A stretch of 64,000 nucleotides of DNA from contig NZ_JNYJ01000017.1 of the NCBI RefSeq assembly GCF_000716715.1, positions 62,001 through 126,000 of the forward strand, written 5' to 3'. Source of the stretch: Dactylosporangium aurantiacum (GTDB lineage Bacteria > Actinomycetota > Actinomycetes > Mycobacteriales > Micromonosporaceae). Shown here piece after piece: positions 50,161-58,678 of the stretch; within the stretch, counting starts at the first letter, position 1, and the number at the start of each line of letters is the position of its first letter. The position numbers and the translations under genes were made by a program. Below the pieces are notes generated by a model. The model was not told the DNA's origin. It saw nothing but the letters and a program-made list of their open reading frames with translations, and did not search any database.

Positions 50161-51955
50161 CCGCGGTCAGGACCTCCGGGGCGCGGCGCTCCAGGAGGTT
50201 GCCGGCGACGCGGGTGCCGACCCAGGCGAAGGCGGACCCCCACACCAGGCCCGCCGGCAGCAGTGCCCACCCGGCGCTGTCCGGCAGCAGCAGGTACCCG
50301 ATCAGCAGCGGCGCCGTCAGCACCCACGTGATGATCATGCTGACGAACGACAGCATGCTCTTCGCGCTGCCCTGGCCGGTGTTCATGGCGAACGGGTTCG
50401 AGGAGTCCGGCATCGGGTACGGCGCGAGCACCGACGTGACCCCGGCGGCGCCGACGGAGATGCCGTACGCGCACAGGCCGACCCCGAGGGCGGCCGGCAG
50501 CTGCGCGGTGTGGTCGCTGAGCACGGACACGGCGACGGTGCCGGCGGCCAGCAGCGGGAACGTGAGGATGCCGACGCCGACCGCGCGGGCGGCCAGCTCG
50601 ACCTGACCGGGCACGTTGGTGAGCATGTGCAGCGCGTACGCGGTGCCGTCGTTGCCGAACTGGTTGACCAGGACGAGCCCGACGAACGCGCCGGCGAACA
50701 TCAGCGACACGACGAGGGCGCCGCCGCTGAGCCCGGCGGCCTGCCGGGCGGCGTCCTGGTCGCCGGAGCCGGTGCCGAAGCCGAACGTGAACGCGAACGG
50801 GATGACCACGGACGTGGCGAGCAGCGAGATGAGGCTGGCACGGCGGCGCGGGTCGCGGAACCAGTAGCGGACCTCGCGGCCGACGAGGCCGGCGAACCGC
50901 CCCACCGGCAGGAACCGGACGACGCCGGTCAGGAACGCGCGCACGGGCCGGCCGTCGACGGCCTTCGCCTTCTTCGCCGCGCCGGACGACGCGGTGCCGA
51001 GCATCGCCGTCTCGATCGTCTGCAGCCACCACCACAGCAGCAGGGCGACCCCGGCGACCCCGATCGCGAACCGGGCGGCGACGAGGTGCCAGTCGCCGTT
51101 GATCGCGTCGACGTAGGCGACGAACGGCGCGGCGAGCGGCGTCCACGACAGGACCTGACCGATCGTCGTGGCCTGTTTCGACTCGCCGTTCTGGACCAGG
51201 GCCATGATCAGCTGGACGACCGGGTTGCAGGAGATGCCGGCGAGGGCGATGAGCAGCGCCGCCAGGTCGCGGACCTTCCGGGAGCGCAGCATCCCGGCGA
51301 ACGCGCTGGTGACGGCGCGGCTCGCGGCGACGCACACGGCGAGGCCGATGACGGCGCCGGCGACGGCGACCGCGCCGGCCGCCGGCCCGCCGTCGAGGAC
51401 CGCGCCGACGGTCGAGCCGAGCCCGGTGAGCAGCGTGACGACGGGTGGGATGCCGACGCACGCGGCGGCGAGCATGCCGAGCACGAGCGTGCGGCGCGGC
51501 ACCGGCAGCAGCGAGAACCTGGCCGGGTCGAGGGTCTCGTCGACGCCGAAGAACAGCAGCGGCACCAGCACCCACAGCAGCACGAGCGTGGCGCCGGCGA
51601 ACGCGGCGAGGGTGGGGCGCAGCTCGGCGCCGGCGACACTGCTGCCGGCGAAGAGGCTCACCCCGACGAACGCGGCCCACAGGCCGAAGAACACGCCGAG
51701 GATGAACAGCCACACGCGGGACTTCTTGCCGCGCAAGGTGTTGCGCAGGATCCGCAGCTTCAGCCGGACGAAGTGGCCGACCGTCGGCTCGCCGGCGCTG
51801 ACCGGCTCCGGCCGCGGCGTGAAGATCCCGGGCGCCGCGACCCCGGCGACGGCGGCGGGCCCGGCGGCAGTGGATCCGGTAGGTGTGGGTTCGGTAGGTG
51901 TGGGTTCGGCGGGCTCCGGGCGCTGGGCGGGGATGTGCGGCGGGGTCACAGCCAC
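50141..51955 (-). CDS. ABC transporter permease
   Basis: 604 residues with a Pro/Thr-rich head (1-50) and about twelve TM helices in two halves separated by a cytoplasmic loop with AAKKAKAVDGRPVRAF. ABC-2-like exporter permease. The start overlaps the ATPase gene by 10 nt. Cargo unknown. Confidence 0.82.
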   Translation of the reverse strand: MAVTPPHIPAQRPEPAEPTPTEPTPTGSTAAGPAAVAGVAAPGIFTPRPEPVSAGEPTVGHFVRLKLRILRNTLRGKKSRVWLFILGVFFGLWAAFVGVSLFAGSSVAGAELRPTLAAFAGATLVLLWVLVPLLFFGVDETLDPARFSLLPVPRRTLVLGMLAAACVGIPPVVTLLTGLGSTVGAVLDGGPAAGAVAVAGAVIGLAVCVAASRAVTSAFAGMLRSRKVRDLAALLIALAGISCNPVVQLIMALVQNGESKQATTIGQVLSWTPLAAPFVAYVDAINGDWHLVAARFAIGVAGVALLLWWWLQTIETAMLGTASSGAAKKAKAVDGRPVRAFLTGVVRFLPVGRFAGLVGREVRYWFRDPRRRASLISLLATSVVIPFAFTFGFGTGSGDQDAARQAAGLSGGALVVSLMFAGAFVGLVLVNQFGNDGTAYALHMLTNVPGQVELAARAVGVGILTFPLLAAGTVAVSVLSDHTAQLPAALGVGLCAYGISVGAAGVTSVLAPYPMPDSSNPFAMNTGQGSAKSMLSFVSMIITWVLTAPLLIGYLLLPDSAGWALLPAGLVWGSAFAWVGTRVAGNLLERRAPEVLTAVTPKRG

Positions 51956-52710
51956 GACAGCTCCGCGCCGGTGGCGACCCGCCCGCCGACGACGTCGACG
52001 AACACGTCCTCGAGCTCCCGGCCGCCCTTCACCTCGTCGGTGGTGCCGACGACCTTGATCTGGCCGTCGGCGAGGATCGCGATGTGGGTGCAGAGCCGCT
52101 CCACGACCTCCATCACGTGACTGGAGAAGATGACGGTGCCGCCGTTGCGGACGTACCGGACGAGGATGTCGCGGATCAGGGCACCGGAGACCGGGTCGAC
52201 GGCCTCGAACGGCTCGTCGAGGACCAGCAGCCGCGGCGCGTGCAGCAGCGCGCAGGCCAGGCCGATCTTCTTCTTCATGCCGGCGGAGTAGTCCACGACC
52301 AGGGTCCGGCCGGCGTCGGCGAGGCCGAGCACGTCGAGCAGCTCCGCGGCCCGGGCGTCGATCACGTCCTGCGGCAGCCCACGCAGCAGTCCCGTGTACG
52401 CGAGCAGCTCACCGCCGGTGAGCCGGTCGAACATGCGGGCCGAGTCGGTCAGCGCGCCGAGGCGGCGTTTCGCCTCCACCGGATCCGACCACACGTCGTG
52501 ACCGAGGACGTAGGCGTGGCCGGCGTCCGGCCGCAGCAGGCCCACCGCCATCGACAACGACGTCGTCTTGCCGGCGCCGTTGGGGCCGAGGAGGCCGAAG
52601 AACGACCCGGTCGGCACGTCGAGATCCACCCCGGCGACCGCGACCTTGCTGTCGAAACGTTTCGTGAGCCCCCGCAGCACGAGCGCGGAGCCGGTCCCGC
52701 TGTCCGTCAC
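51946..52710 (-). CDS. ABC transporter ATP-binding protein
   Basis: 254 residues: Walker A GPNGAGKT, signature VDYSAGMKKKIGLA (YSAGM), Walker B RLLVLDEPFE, H-loop SSHVMEVV. GTG 52710 lies 6 nt after TACGGT; GTG 52734 is alternative. Forms an ABC-2-type exporter with the overlapping permease gene. Confidence 0.93.
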   Translation of the reverse strand: MTDSGTGSALVLRGLTKRFDSKVAVAGVDLDVPTGSFFGLLGPNGAGKTTSLSMAVGLLRPDAGHAYVLGHDVWSDPVEAKRRLGALTDSARMFDRLTGGELLAYTGLLRGLPQDVIDARAAELLDVLGLADAGRTLVVDYSAGMKKKIGLACALLHAPRLLVLDEPFEAVDPVSGALIRDILVRYVRNGGTVIFSSHVMEVVERLCTHIAILADGQIKVVGTTDEVKGGRELEDVFVDVVGGRVATGAELSWL

Positions 52711-52761
52711 CGTTCGACCGTAGGTCACGCCCACATCCCCCGCATCCCCGTGTACGAGCGT

Positions 52762-54459
52762 TCACATCCGCAGCGCGTCCGGCGCGTGCAGGCGAAGCAT
52801 GATCGTTCCGAGGTCCTTCGGCAAGCGGTGCCGGGTCAGCAGCGACACCGACACCATCACCAGGAACGCGAGCGGGACGCTCCACGCGGCCGGCTGGGTG
52901 GTGAGGACCCCGGCCCAGCCGGGCAGCGGACCGCCGAGGACGGTGAGCAGGACCGCGGACGCGGCCGCGCCGCCACCCGCGACGATCCCGGCGGCCGCGC
53001 CGACCGCGGTCAGCCCCCGCCACCAGATGCCGAGGACCAGCAGCGGGCAGAAACTGGACGCGGCCACCGCGAACGCCAGCCCCACCACCTGCGACACGTC
53101 GAGGCTCGCGACGAACAGGGCGAGCAGCAGCGGCACGATCCCGGCGACCAGCGCGGACCGGCGGAAGTCCCGGACCGAGCCGTGGCCGAGCACGTCCGTG
53201 GACAGCACCCCGGCGACGCTGGTCAGCAGCCCCGACGACGCGGACAGGAACGCGGCGAACGCGCCCGCGGCGACAAGCGCGCTCAGCAGCTGGCCGGTGA
53301 GGCCGCCGCCGAGCGCCGCCGACGGCAGCAGCAGCACGACCGCGTCCGTGTTGCCGGTCATCAGCAACTGCGGTGTGTACACGCGGCCGAGCACCCCGTA
53401 CAGGGTCGGGGTGAGATAGAAGACGCCGACGAGACCGAGGACGACCAGGGTGGTGCGGCGGGCCGCGGCACCGTCGGCGTTCGTGTAGAAGCGCACCAGC
53501 ACGTGCGGCAGCCCCATCGTGCCCAGGAACGTGGCGAGGATCAGTGAGTACGTCGCGAAGAGGCCTTGGGAATGGTCACCCGGCAGCAGCCAGTCCGACG
53601 GGGAGTCCGCGGATACGGCGGCGACCTTCGGTACCGACGCCGCCGCCTGGAACTCCAGGGCGGTCCCGGCGTCCGCGACGTGCTCGCCGGCGGTGAGCAG
53701 CACCGGGCCGCCGACCGCGGCACCGTCCAGCCGGCCGCGCGCGGTGACCTGCGTCTGGGTGGTGACGGTCAGCCGGGTCTCGTGCTCCACGGTGACGGTT
53801 GTCGCGACCGGGAACGTGGGGCCGGCCGGCGCGGTCAGGGCGGGCCGGCCGTCGGACTGCCACTGCATGAGCAGGAACACGAACGGCACCGCCAGCGCCG
53901 TGAGTTTCAGCCAGTACTGGAACGCCTGCACGAACGTGATCGACCGCATCCCGCCGAGCGCGACGTTCAACGTGACGACGACACCGACGAGCAGGGCACC
54001 GAGGGCGTACGGGGCGCCCGTCACCGTCTGCAAGGTCAGCCCGGCACCCTGCAGCTGCGGCACCAGGTACAGCCAGCCGATGAACATGACGAACGCGGTC
54101 GCGAGCTTCCGCAGCCGCTTCGAGCGGAGCCTGACCTCGCAGAAGTCCGGCAGGGTGAACGCGCCGGAGCGGCGCAGCGGGGCCGCGACGAACAGCAGCA
54201 GCGCCAGGTAGCCGGCGGCGAACCCGACCGGGTACCAGAGCACGTCGACGCCGTGCTTGAGGATCAGCCCGGCGACGCCGAGGAAGCTGGCCGCGGACAG
54301 GTACTCGCCGCTGATCGCGGCCGCGTTCCAGGTCGGGCTGACCATCCGGGACGCGACGAGGAAGTCCGACGTGGTCCGGGCGAACCGCAGCCCGTAGATG
54401 CCGATGCCGACGGTGACGAGCGTGACCGCGACAACCGCCGGCAGCGCATAGTCGCTCAT
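52762..54459 (-). CDS. Sodium:solute symporter with extracytoplasmic beta-rich insert
   Basis: 565 residues, SSS fold: SDFLVASRMVSPTWNAAAIS, GEYLSAASFLGVAG, ALGGMRSITFVQAFQYWLK, LGTMGLPHVLVRFYTN. A hydrophilic Thr/Val-rich insert (about 205-290) faces outside. Related to ActP/MctP-type transporters; monocarboxylate transport is inferred. Its ATG overlaps the stop of a 20-codon mini-ORF made of a repeat. Confidence 0.88.
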   Translation of the reverse strand: MSDYALPAVVAVTLVTVGIGIYGLRFARTTSDFLVASRMVSPTWNAAAISGEYLSAASFLGVAGLILKHGVDVLWYPVGFAAGYLALLLFVAAPLRRSGAFTLPDFCEVRLRSKRLRKLATAFVMFIGWLYLVPQLQGAGLTLQTVTGAPYALGALLVGVVVTLNVALGGMRSITFVQAFQYWLKLTALAVPFVFLLMQWQSDGRPALTAPAGPTFPVATTVTVEHETRLTVTTQTQVTARGRLDGAAVGGPVLLTAGEHVADAGTALEFQAAASVPKVAAVSADSPSDWLLPGDHSQGLFATYSLILATFLGTMGLPHVLVRFYTNADGAAARRTTLVVLGLVGVFYLTPTLYGVLGRVYTPQLLMTGNTDAVVLLLPSAALGGGLTGQLLSALVAAGAFAAFLSASSGLLTSVAGVLSTDVLGHGSVRDFRRSALVAGIVPLLLALFVASLDVSQVVGLAFAVAASSFCPLLVLGIWWRGLTAVGAAAGIVAGGGAAASAVLLTVLGGPLPGWAGVLTTQPAAWSVPLAFLVMVSVSLLTRHRLPKDLGTIMLRLHAPDALRM

Positions 54460-54518
54460 GCCGCCGCCTCCCCTGAGCCCATGGTTCGCGGCTCCTCGCT
54501 CCGCTGCGGGCCGCTCAT
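54456..54518 (-). CDS. Tiny repeat-derived ORF 2 coupled to the symporter
   Basis: 20 codons, MSGPQRSEEPRTMGSGEAAA. Start overlaps the stop of mini-ORF 1 and its stop overlaps the symporter ATG, both as ATGA. Entirely contributed by a 47-bp repeat plus a GGAGGCGGC spacer. Translation is plausible as a coupling device; a peptide function is unsupported. Confidence 0.45.
   Translation of the reverse strand: MSGPQRSEEPRTMGSGEAAA
54472..54518 (-). repeat. 47-bp start-codon repeat, copy B
   Basis: Identical over 47 bp to copy A at 54561-54607. It begins with an ATG on the minus strand (54518) and ends CCATGGGCTCAGG. Confidence 0.95.
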
Positions 54519-54607
54519 GCCGCCGCCTCCGCTGCGCTCCGGCGACGGCCTGAGCCCCACCCTGAGCCCATGGTTCGCGGCTCCTCGCTCCGCTGCGGGC
54601 CGCTCAT
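54515..54607 (-). CDS. Tiny repeat-derived ORF 1
   Basis: 30 codons starting MSGPQRSEEPRTMGSG and ending RRRSAAEAAA. The ATG overlaps the stop of the upstream membrane-protein gene and the TGA overlaps the ATG of mini-ORF 2. The first 16 residues equal those of mini-ORF 2. Confidence 0.45.
   Translation of the reverse strand: MSGPQRSEEPRTMGSGWGSGRRRSAAEAAA
54561..54607 (-). repeat. 47-bp start-codon repeat, copy A
   Basis: Minus-strand copy beginning ATGAGCGGCCCGCAGCGGAG. Perfect duplicate of 54472-54518. A degenerate third copy forms the idi start at 9124-9170. Confidence 0.95.
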
Positions 54608-54990
54608 GACGGCTGCTGGGACCTGTCCTCGACCAGCGCGACGAACTCCTGCTCGTTGCGCTCGGCGAGGCGCACGTAGGCGAAGCCGACGACGAACAGG
54701 AACGGGTAGGCGGCGACGCCGAGCAGCAGCCACGGCACCGACACCCCGAACAGGTGGGCCCGGCCGACGGCGGGTGCGGCCGCGAACAGCAGCGGCAGGC
54801 CGCCGAGGGCGACCGCGACGACGGCGGCGAGCCGGACCGCGACGGCCAGCTGGGCGCGGACGAGGCCCCGGGCGAGCGCCGCGCCGACCGGGCTCTGCTC
54901 CTCGAGCTCGGCGCGGGTGCGCGCGACGTCGATGCGGCCGCGGGCGACGTCGCCGAGCACCACGCGGACCCGCGGGGCGGACGGCTCCAT
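54604..54990 (-). CDS. Small two-TM membrane protein, symporter partner
   Basis: 128 residues: cytoplasmic helix (ELEEQSPVGAALARGLVR), two TM helices (about 48-70, 82-105) and tail RNEQEFVALVEDRSQQPS. It occupies the position of DUF485 in the actP operon and is probably its functional counterpart, though motif identity is weak. ATGA overlap into mini-ORF 1. Confidence 0.7.
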   Translation of the reverse strand: MEPSAPRVRVVLGDVARGRIDVARTRAELEEQSPVGAALARGLVRAQLAVAVRLAAVVAVALGGLPLLFAAAPAVGRAHLFGVSVPWLLLGVAAYPFLFVVGFAYVRLAERNEQEFVALVEDRSQQPS

Positions 54991-55027
54991 GGACCGCAGT
55001 CTCGCAACCGGCGAGAAACAAACGCAA

Positions 55028-55058
55028 GGGGCCGACGTCCCCCGTTGAACGTCGGCCC
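55028..55058 (-). terminator. Terminator downstream of the DUF4173 gene
   Basis: GGGCCGACGT/ACGTCGGCCC stem (55029-55058), followed on the minus strand by CTTGCGTTTGTTT. Confidence 0.75.
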
Positions 55059-55071
55059 GTCGCGTCCTTCG

Positions 55072-56823
55072 TTACCGGTAGCTCCGGTAGCAGGGGAAAC
55101 GGTCCGGGCGGACCGGGTCGGGGACGATCCTGCGGGCCTCGGCGCGGCCGAGGTTCCACCCGCGCCAGTCGTCGGCGTCGTGCACGTCGCGGGAGATCTG
55201 CGACAGGGCGCACTCGCGGGCGCCGGGCGGCAGCTTGTCGAGGGCCGGGGCGGCGTCCGCGGACAGCGTCGACAGGTACCAGATGTCGGAGTTGTTGTGG
55301 TCGGCGTACCGGGCGACGTTCTGCTCGGCGATGAACCGGTCCGGGTTCAGCACGGCGAGCCCGAGCAGGGTCGCCACCCACAGCGCGACCGCGGTGCGCG
55401 GCAGCCACCGGGTCACCGGCACCACCCCGGCGATCATGATCAGCACGATGAGGCCGCCGAGCCACAGTTCGAACGCGCTGACCAGGACCCGCAGGCGGCT
55501 GAAGCCGTACGCCTGCTCGTACACGTCCATCCGCCACAACGCGGAGACCACGACGACGAGCGCGCCGGCGGACAGCAGCCCGAGCAGCACCCGCAGCAGC
55601 AGCCGCTGCCGGGGCGTCTCCCGCGCCGCCTTGCGTACGGTCACCGCGATCACGACGAGGGTGAGGAGGGTGACGACGAGCAGCTGCCAGAAGCCCTTGC
55701 GGGCGTAGTCGGCGAACGTGAGCCCGGCGGTGCGCATCACGTAGTCCCGGTCGCCGAACAGGACCGCGACCTGCACCCCGACGAAGATCGCGAAGACGGC
55801 GAGGACCGCGCCGACGGGGACGACCCACTCGTACCACTGCACCGTGCGGGCCGGGCGCGGCGTGCCGTCACCGACCGTGGACGGGTTGTGCAGCAGGTAC
55901 GCGCCGCCGATGGCGAGGAACGCGAAGACCGCGCCGACGAACACCCACCGCACCGGCGTGGCCAGCGACAGCTCCGGCAGGATCGCCTGCACGATCCGGT
56001 CGAACGCGGCGTCGGCGCTGGCGAACAGGGCACCGAAGACGACGAGGAGCAGCACACCGAGGCCGATCGAGGCGAGGACCCGCGTCGCGCCCGCCGCGCC
56101 TTCCCTGGCCCGCGTCCTGGCCATGCCCCACCGCACCCACGGCAGCGCCCGGAACCCGGCCAGCGGCAGGTTCAGCACCGCCATGAACACGGCCGGGACC
56201 CGCCGGCCGGCGCCGACGGCGAGGGCGAGGGTGCCGAACGCGGCCAGCACGCACAGCGCGAACAGCCAGCCGGCGGCCCGGAACACCCCGACGGACAGCA
56301 GCGCGACGGTCGCCGCGCTCCAGCAGGTCGCCTCGAACGCGCCGGTGCCGCGCCGCTGCGGCTCGATGCGCAGGAGCACGACGAGCAGGGCGGTGACGAG
56401 CCCGAGCCCGGCGACCGGCCAGCCGATCCCGGGCCGGTCCAGCGGCAGGGCGGCGGCCGCGACGACCGCCGCGATCAGGGCGCCGGCGAGCGCGTCGGGG
56501 CCGGCGGCGACGCTGCGCCGGGGCCAGCGCAGCTGGAAGAGCGTCGGGTTCGGCGGGCCGAGCCTGACCGGGCTGATCAGCGCCGGGTTGGGGCCGAGCG
56601 GCTGCGGCGGCGATCCTGGTGGTCTCGCCGGTGGTGGCGGCTGCGTCGGTACCGGTGGCCGGCCCGGCTGCGGGGGGCGCGGCGGCTGCGGCTGCTGCGG
56701 CGGCTTCCACAGGTTCGGCGGGGTGGCGCCGTCAGCCGGCGCCTGCGCCGCGGGTGTGGCGTCCTGCGTGGACTCGGCCGGTCGGTGCTGGCCGTCCTGC
56801 GGTTCGAAGGTCGGTGTCGACAT
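55072..56823 (-). CDS. DUF4173/DUF4153-like polytopic membrane protein
   Basis: 583 residues. A Pro/Gln-rich cytoplasmic head (1-95) precedes about twelve TM helices. Motifs typical of DUF4173: FGALFASADAAFDRI, RDYVMRTAGLTFADYARKGFWQL and LNPDRFIAEQNVARY. A soluble tail ends with DWRGWNLGRAEAR. GGAG 8 nt before ATG 56823. It follows a HisKA/OmpR two-component pair and may be its target; role unknown. Confidence 0.85.
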   Translation of the reverse strand: MSTPTFEPQDGQHRPAESTQDATPAAQAPADGATPPNLWKPPQQPQPPRPPQPGRPPVPTQPPPPARPPGSPPQPLGPNPALISPVRLGPPNPTLFQLRWPRRSVAAGPDALAGALIAAVVAAAALPLDRPGIGWPVAGLGLVTALLVVLLRIEPQRRGTGAFEATCWSAATVALLSVGVFRAAGWLFALCVLAAFGTLALAVGAGRRVPAVFMAVLNLPLAGFRALPWVRWGMARTRAREGAAGATRVLASIGLGVLLLVVFGALFASADAAFDRIVQAILPELSLATPVRWVFVGAVFAFLAIGGAYLLHNPSTVGDGTPRPARTVQWYEWVVPVGAVLAVFAIFVGVQVAVLFGDRDYVMRTAGLTFADYARKGFWQLLVVTLLTLVVIAVTVRKAARETPRQRLLLRVLLGLLSAGALVVVVSALWRMDVYEQAYGFSRLRVLVSAFELWLGGLIVLIMIAGVVPVTRWLPRTAVALWVATLLGLAVLNPDRFIAEQNVARYADHNNSDIWYLSTLSADAAPALDKLPPGARECALSQISRDVHDADDWRGWNLGRAEARRIVPDPVRPDRFPCYRSYR

Positions 56824-56894
56824 CTCGGACTCCGGGAGGTATGGGGAACCGCGCGTCCGGCGGTACACCGGACACGTGCTGGAAGACGCGTGGA

Positions 56895-57914
56895 TCAGAC
56901 GGGAAGGGTGACCCGGATGCGGCAGCCCGCCATCCCGTCCGGCTGCTCGATGACCGCGATCGTGCCGTTGTGCAGCTGGATGAACCACTGCGCGATCGCC
57001 AGGCCCAGGCCGGTGCCGCCGCCCGACGCGCGGGCGCCGCGGGTGAACCGCTCGAACACCCGCTCCCGCTCGGTGAGCGGGATGCCGGGGCCCTCGTCGG
57101 CGACCTCGATCATCACCCGGTCGCCGTCGCGGCGGCCGATGATCGTGACGGTGCCGCCGTCGGGGCTGTGCCGGGTGGCGTTGTCGACGAGGTTGGTCAG
57201 GACGTGGTGCAGCCGCGCCCGGTCGGCGCTGACCAGGGCGTTCTCCGGGAAGGCGCAGGACAGGTACTCGACCTTGTAGCCGGCTGCGGACGCCTTGACC
57301 TCGGCCTCGGCGACGACCTCGATGAGCAGGTCCTCGATGCGGAAGTCCTCCCGGTCCAGGGGGATGACGCCGGCGTCGAGGCGGGACAGGTCGAGCAGCT
57401 CGGTGACGAGCCGGCCCAGGCGTTCGGTCTGCGCGAGGGCGGTGCGCAGCGTCGCCGGGTCCGGCTGGACGACGCCGTCGACGACGTTCTCCAGGACCGC
57501 CTGCACGGCGGAGATCGGGGTCCGCAGCTCGTGCGAGACGTTGGCGATGAGCTCGCGGCGCTGCTGGTCGGCGGCGGCGAGCTCGGCGGCCATCTGGTTG
57601 AACGCGACGGCGAGCTGCCCGACCTCGTCCTTCGACGTCGCCCGGACCCGCACGGTGTAGTCGCCGCGGGACATCGCCTGCGCGGCGGCGGTCATGTCCC
57701 GCAGCGGCGACGTCACGCCACGGGCGAGGACCTGGGAGGTGAGCAGGCCGACGGTGAGCGCGATCTCCGTCGTCGTCGGCGGGATCCAGCCGATGCCGAT
57801 CCAGAAGACGCCGAGGCCGGCGCCGGCGGACGCGACGAGCAGGACGGCCAGCTTCAGCTTGATCGAGCGCAGCGGGTCGAGCGGGCGGGGCAGCAGGTCC
57901 AGGAACTGCTTCAT
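56895..57914 (-). CDS. Membrane sensor histidine kinase (HAMP)
   Basis: 339 residues. Two TM helices near the N-terminus (about 22-40 and 48-65) with almost no sensor loop, HAMP (MTAAAQAMSRGDYTVRV), HisKA NVSHELRTPISAVQAV, and HATPase NLVDNATRHS, DEGPGIPL, GGTGLGLAIAQ. The short loop suggests intramembrane sensing. ATGA overlap with its response regulator. Confidence 0.92.
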   Translation of the reverse strand: MKQFLDLLPRPLDPLRSIKLKLAVLLVASAGAGLGVFWIGIGWIPPTTTEIALTVGLLTSQVLARGVTSPLRDMTAAAQAMSRGDYTVRVRATSKDEVGQLAVAFNQMAAELAAADQQRRELIANVSHELRTPISAVQAVLENVVDGVVQPDPATLRTALAQTERLGRLVTELLDLSRLDAGVIPLDREDFRIEDLLIEVVAEAEVKASAAGYKVEYLSCAFPENALVSADRARLHHVLTNLVDNATRHSPDGGTVTIIGRRDGDRVMIEVADEGPGIPLTERERVFERFTRGARASGGGTGLGLAIAQWFIQLHNGTIAVIEQPDGMAGCRIRVTLPV

Positions 57915-58615
57915 GTGGTCTCCAGGGCATACCCGACGCCGTGGACGGTCCTGATCAGGTCGGACCCGAGCTTGCGGCGCAGCGCCTTGATGTGACTGTC
58001 GACGGTGCGGGTCCCCGACGCGTCGGCCCAGCCCCAGACCTCGGCGAGGAGCCGCTCCCGGGGCAGGACCGTCCGGGGGCGGGTGGCGAGGTTGACCAGC
58101 AGGTCGAACTCGGTCGGGGTCAGGTGCGCCTCGACGCCGCCGCGGCTGACCCGCCGCTGCGCCCGGTTGATCTCCAGGTCGCCGAGGACGATCGGGGCCG
58201 CGTCCGGGTCCGGCTGGGTCTGCGCGAGCCGCTCCAGGCGGCGCAGCAGCACGTGGACGCGGGCGGCGAGCTCCCGCATCGAGAACGGTTTGGTGATGTA
58301 GTCGTCGGCGCCGACGGCCAGACCGACGAGCATGTCGGTCTCGTCGTCACGGGCGGTGAGCATGAGCACGGCGACGGGACGCTCCGCCTGGATGCGGCGG
58401 CACACCTCGAGCCCGTCGAAACCGGGCAGCATCACGTCGAGCACGACGAGGTCCGGTCGCAGCAGCCGGGCCGCGGAAACGGCCGACGGGCCGTCATGTG
58501 CCTGGTCGACGGCGAACCCTTCGGCGCGCAGCCGGGCCGCGATGGACTCGGCGATCATCCGTTCGTCGTCGACGACGAGGACCCGCCGTCGCTCCCCCGT
58601 ACCCGGAAGACTCAT
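57911..58615 (-). CDS. OmpR-family response regulator
   Basis: 234 residues: receiver with VLVVDDE, phosphoacceptor Asp in LVVLDVMLPG, KPF; C-terminal winged helix LTPTEFDLLVNLATRP..RTVDSHIKALRRKLG. ATG 58615 lies 6 nt after TACGCT (leaderless). Partner of the downstream kinase. Confidence 0.94.
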   Translation of the reverse strand: MSLPGTGERRRVLVVDDERMIAESIAARLRAEGFAVDQAHDGPSAVSAARLLRPDLVVLDVMLPGFDGLEVCRRIQAERPVAVLMLTARDDETDMLVGLAVGADDYITKPFSMRELAARVHVLLRRLERLAQTQPDPDAAPIVLGDLEINRAQRRVSRGGVEAHLTPTEFDLLVNLATRPRTVLPRERLLAEVWGWADASGTRTVDSHIKALRRKLGSDLIRTVHGVGYALETT

Positions 58616-58678
58616 GACAGCAGCGTATTGGGTAGATGCGAGGGGCAACCGTGCGTGATGTGTGGAAGTCGTGAAGAC

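Noticed and set aside
55072..57930. 952-codon minus frame joining DUF4173 with upstream sequence
   Set aside because: The upstream part is out-of-frame translation of the sensor kinase gene; the true start is ATG 56823 with GGAG.
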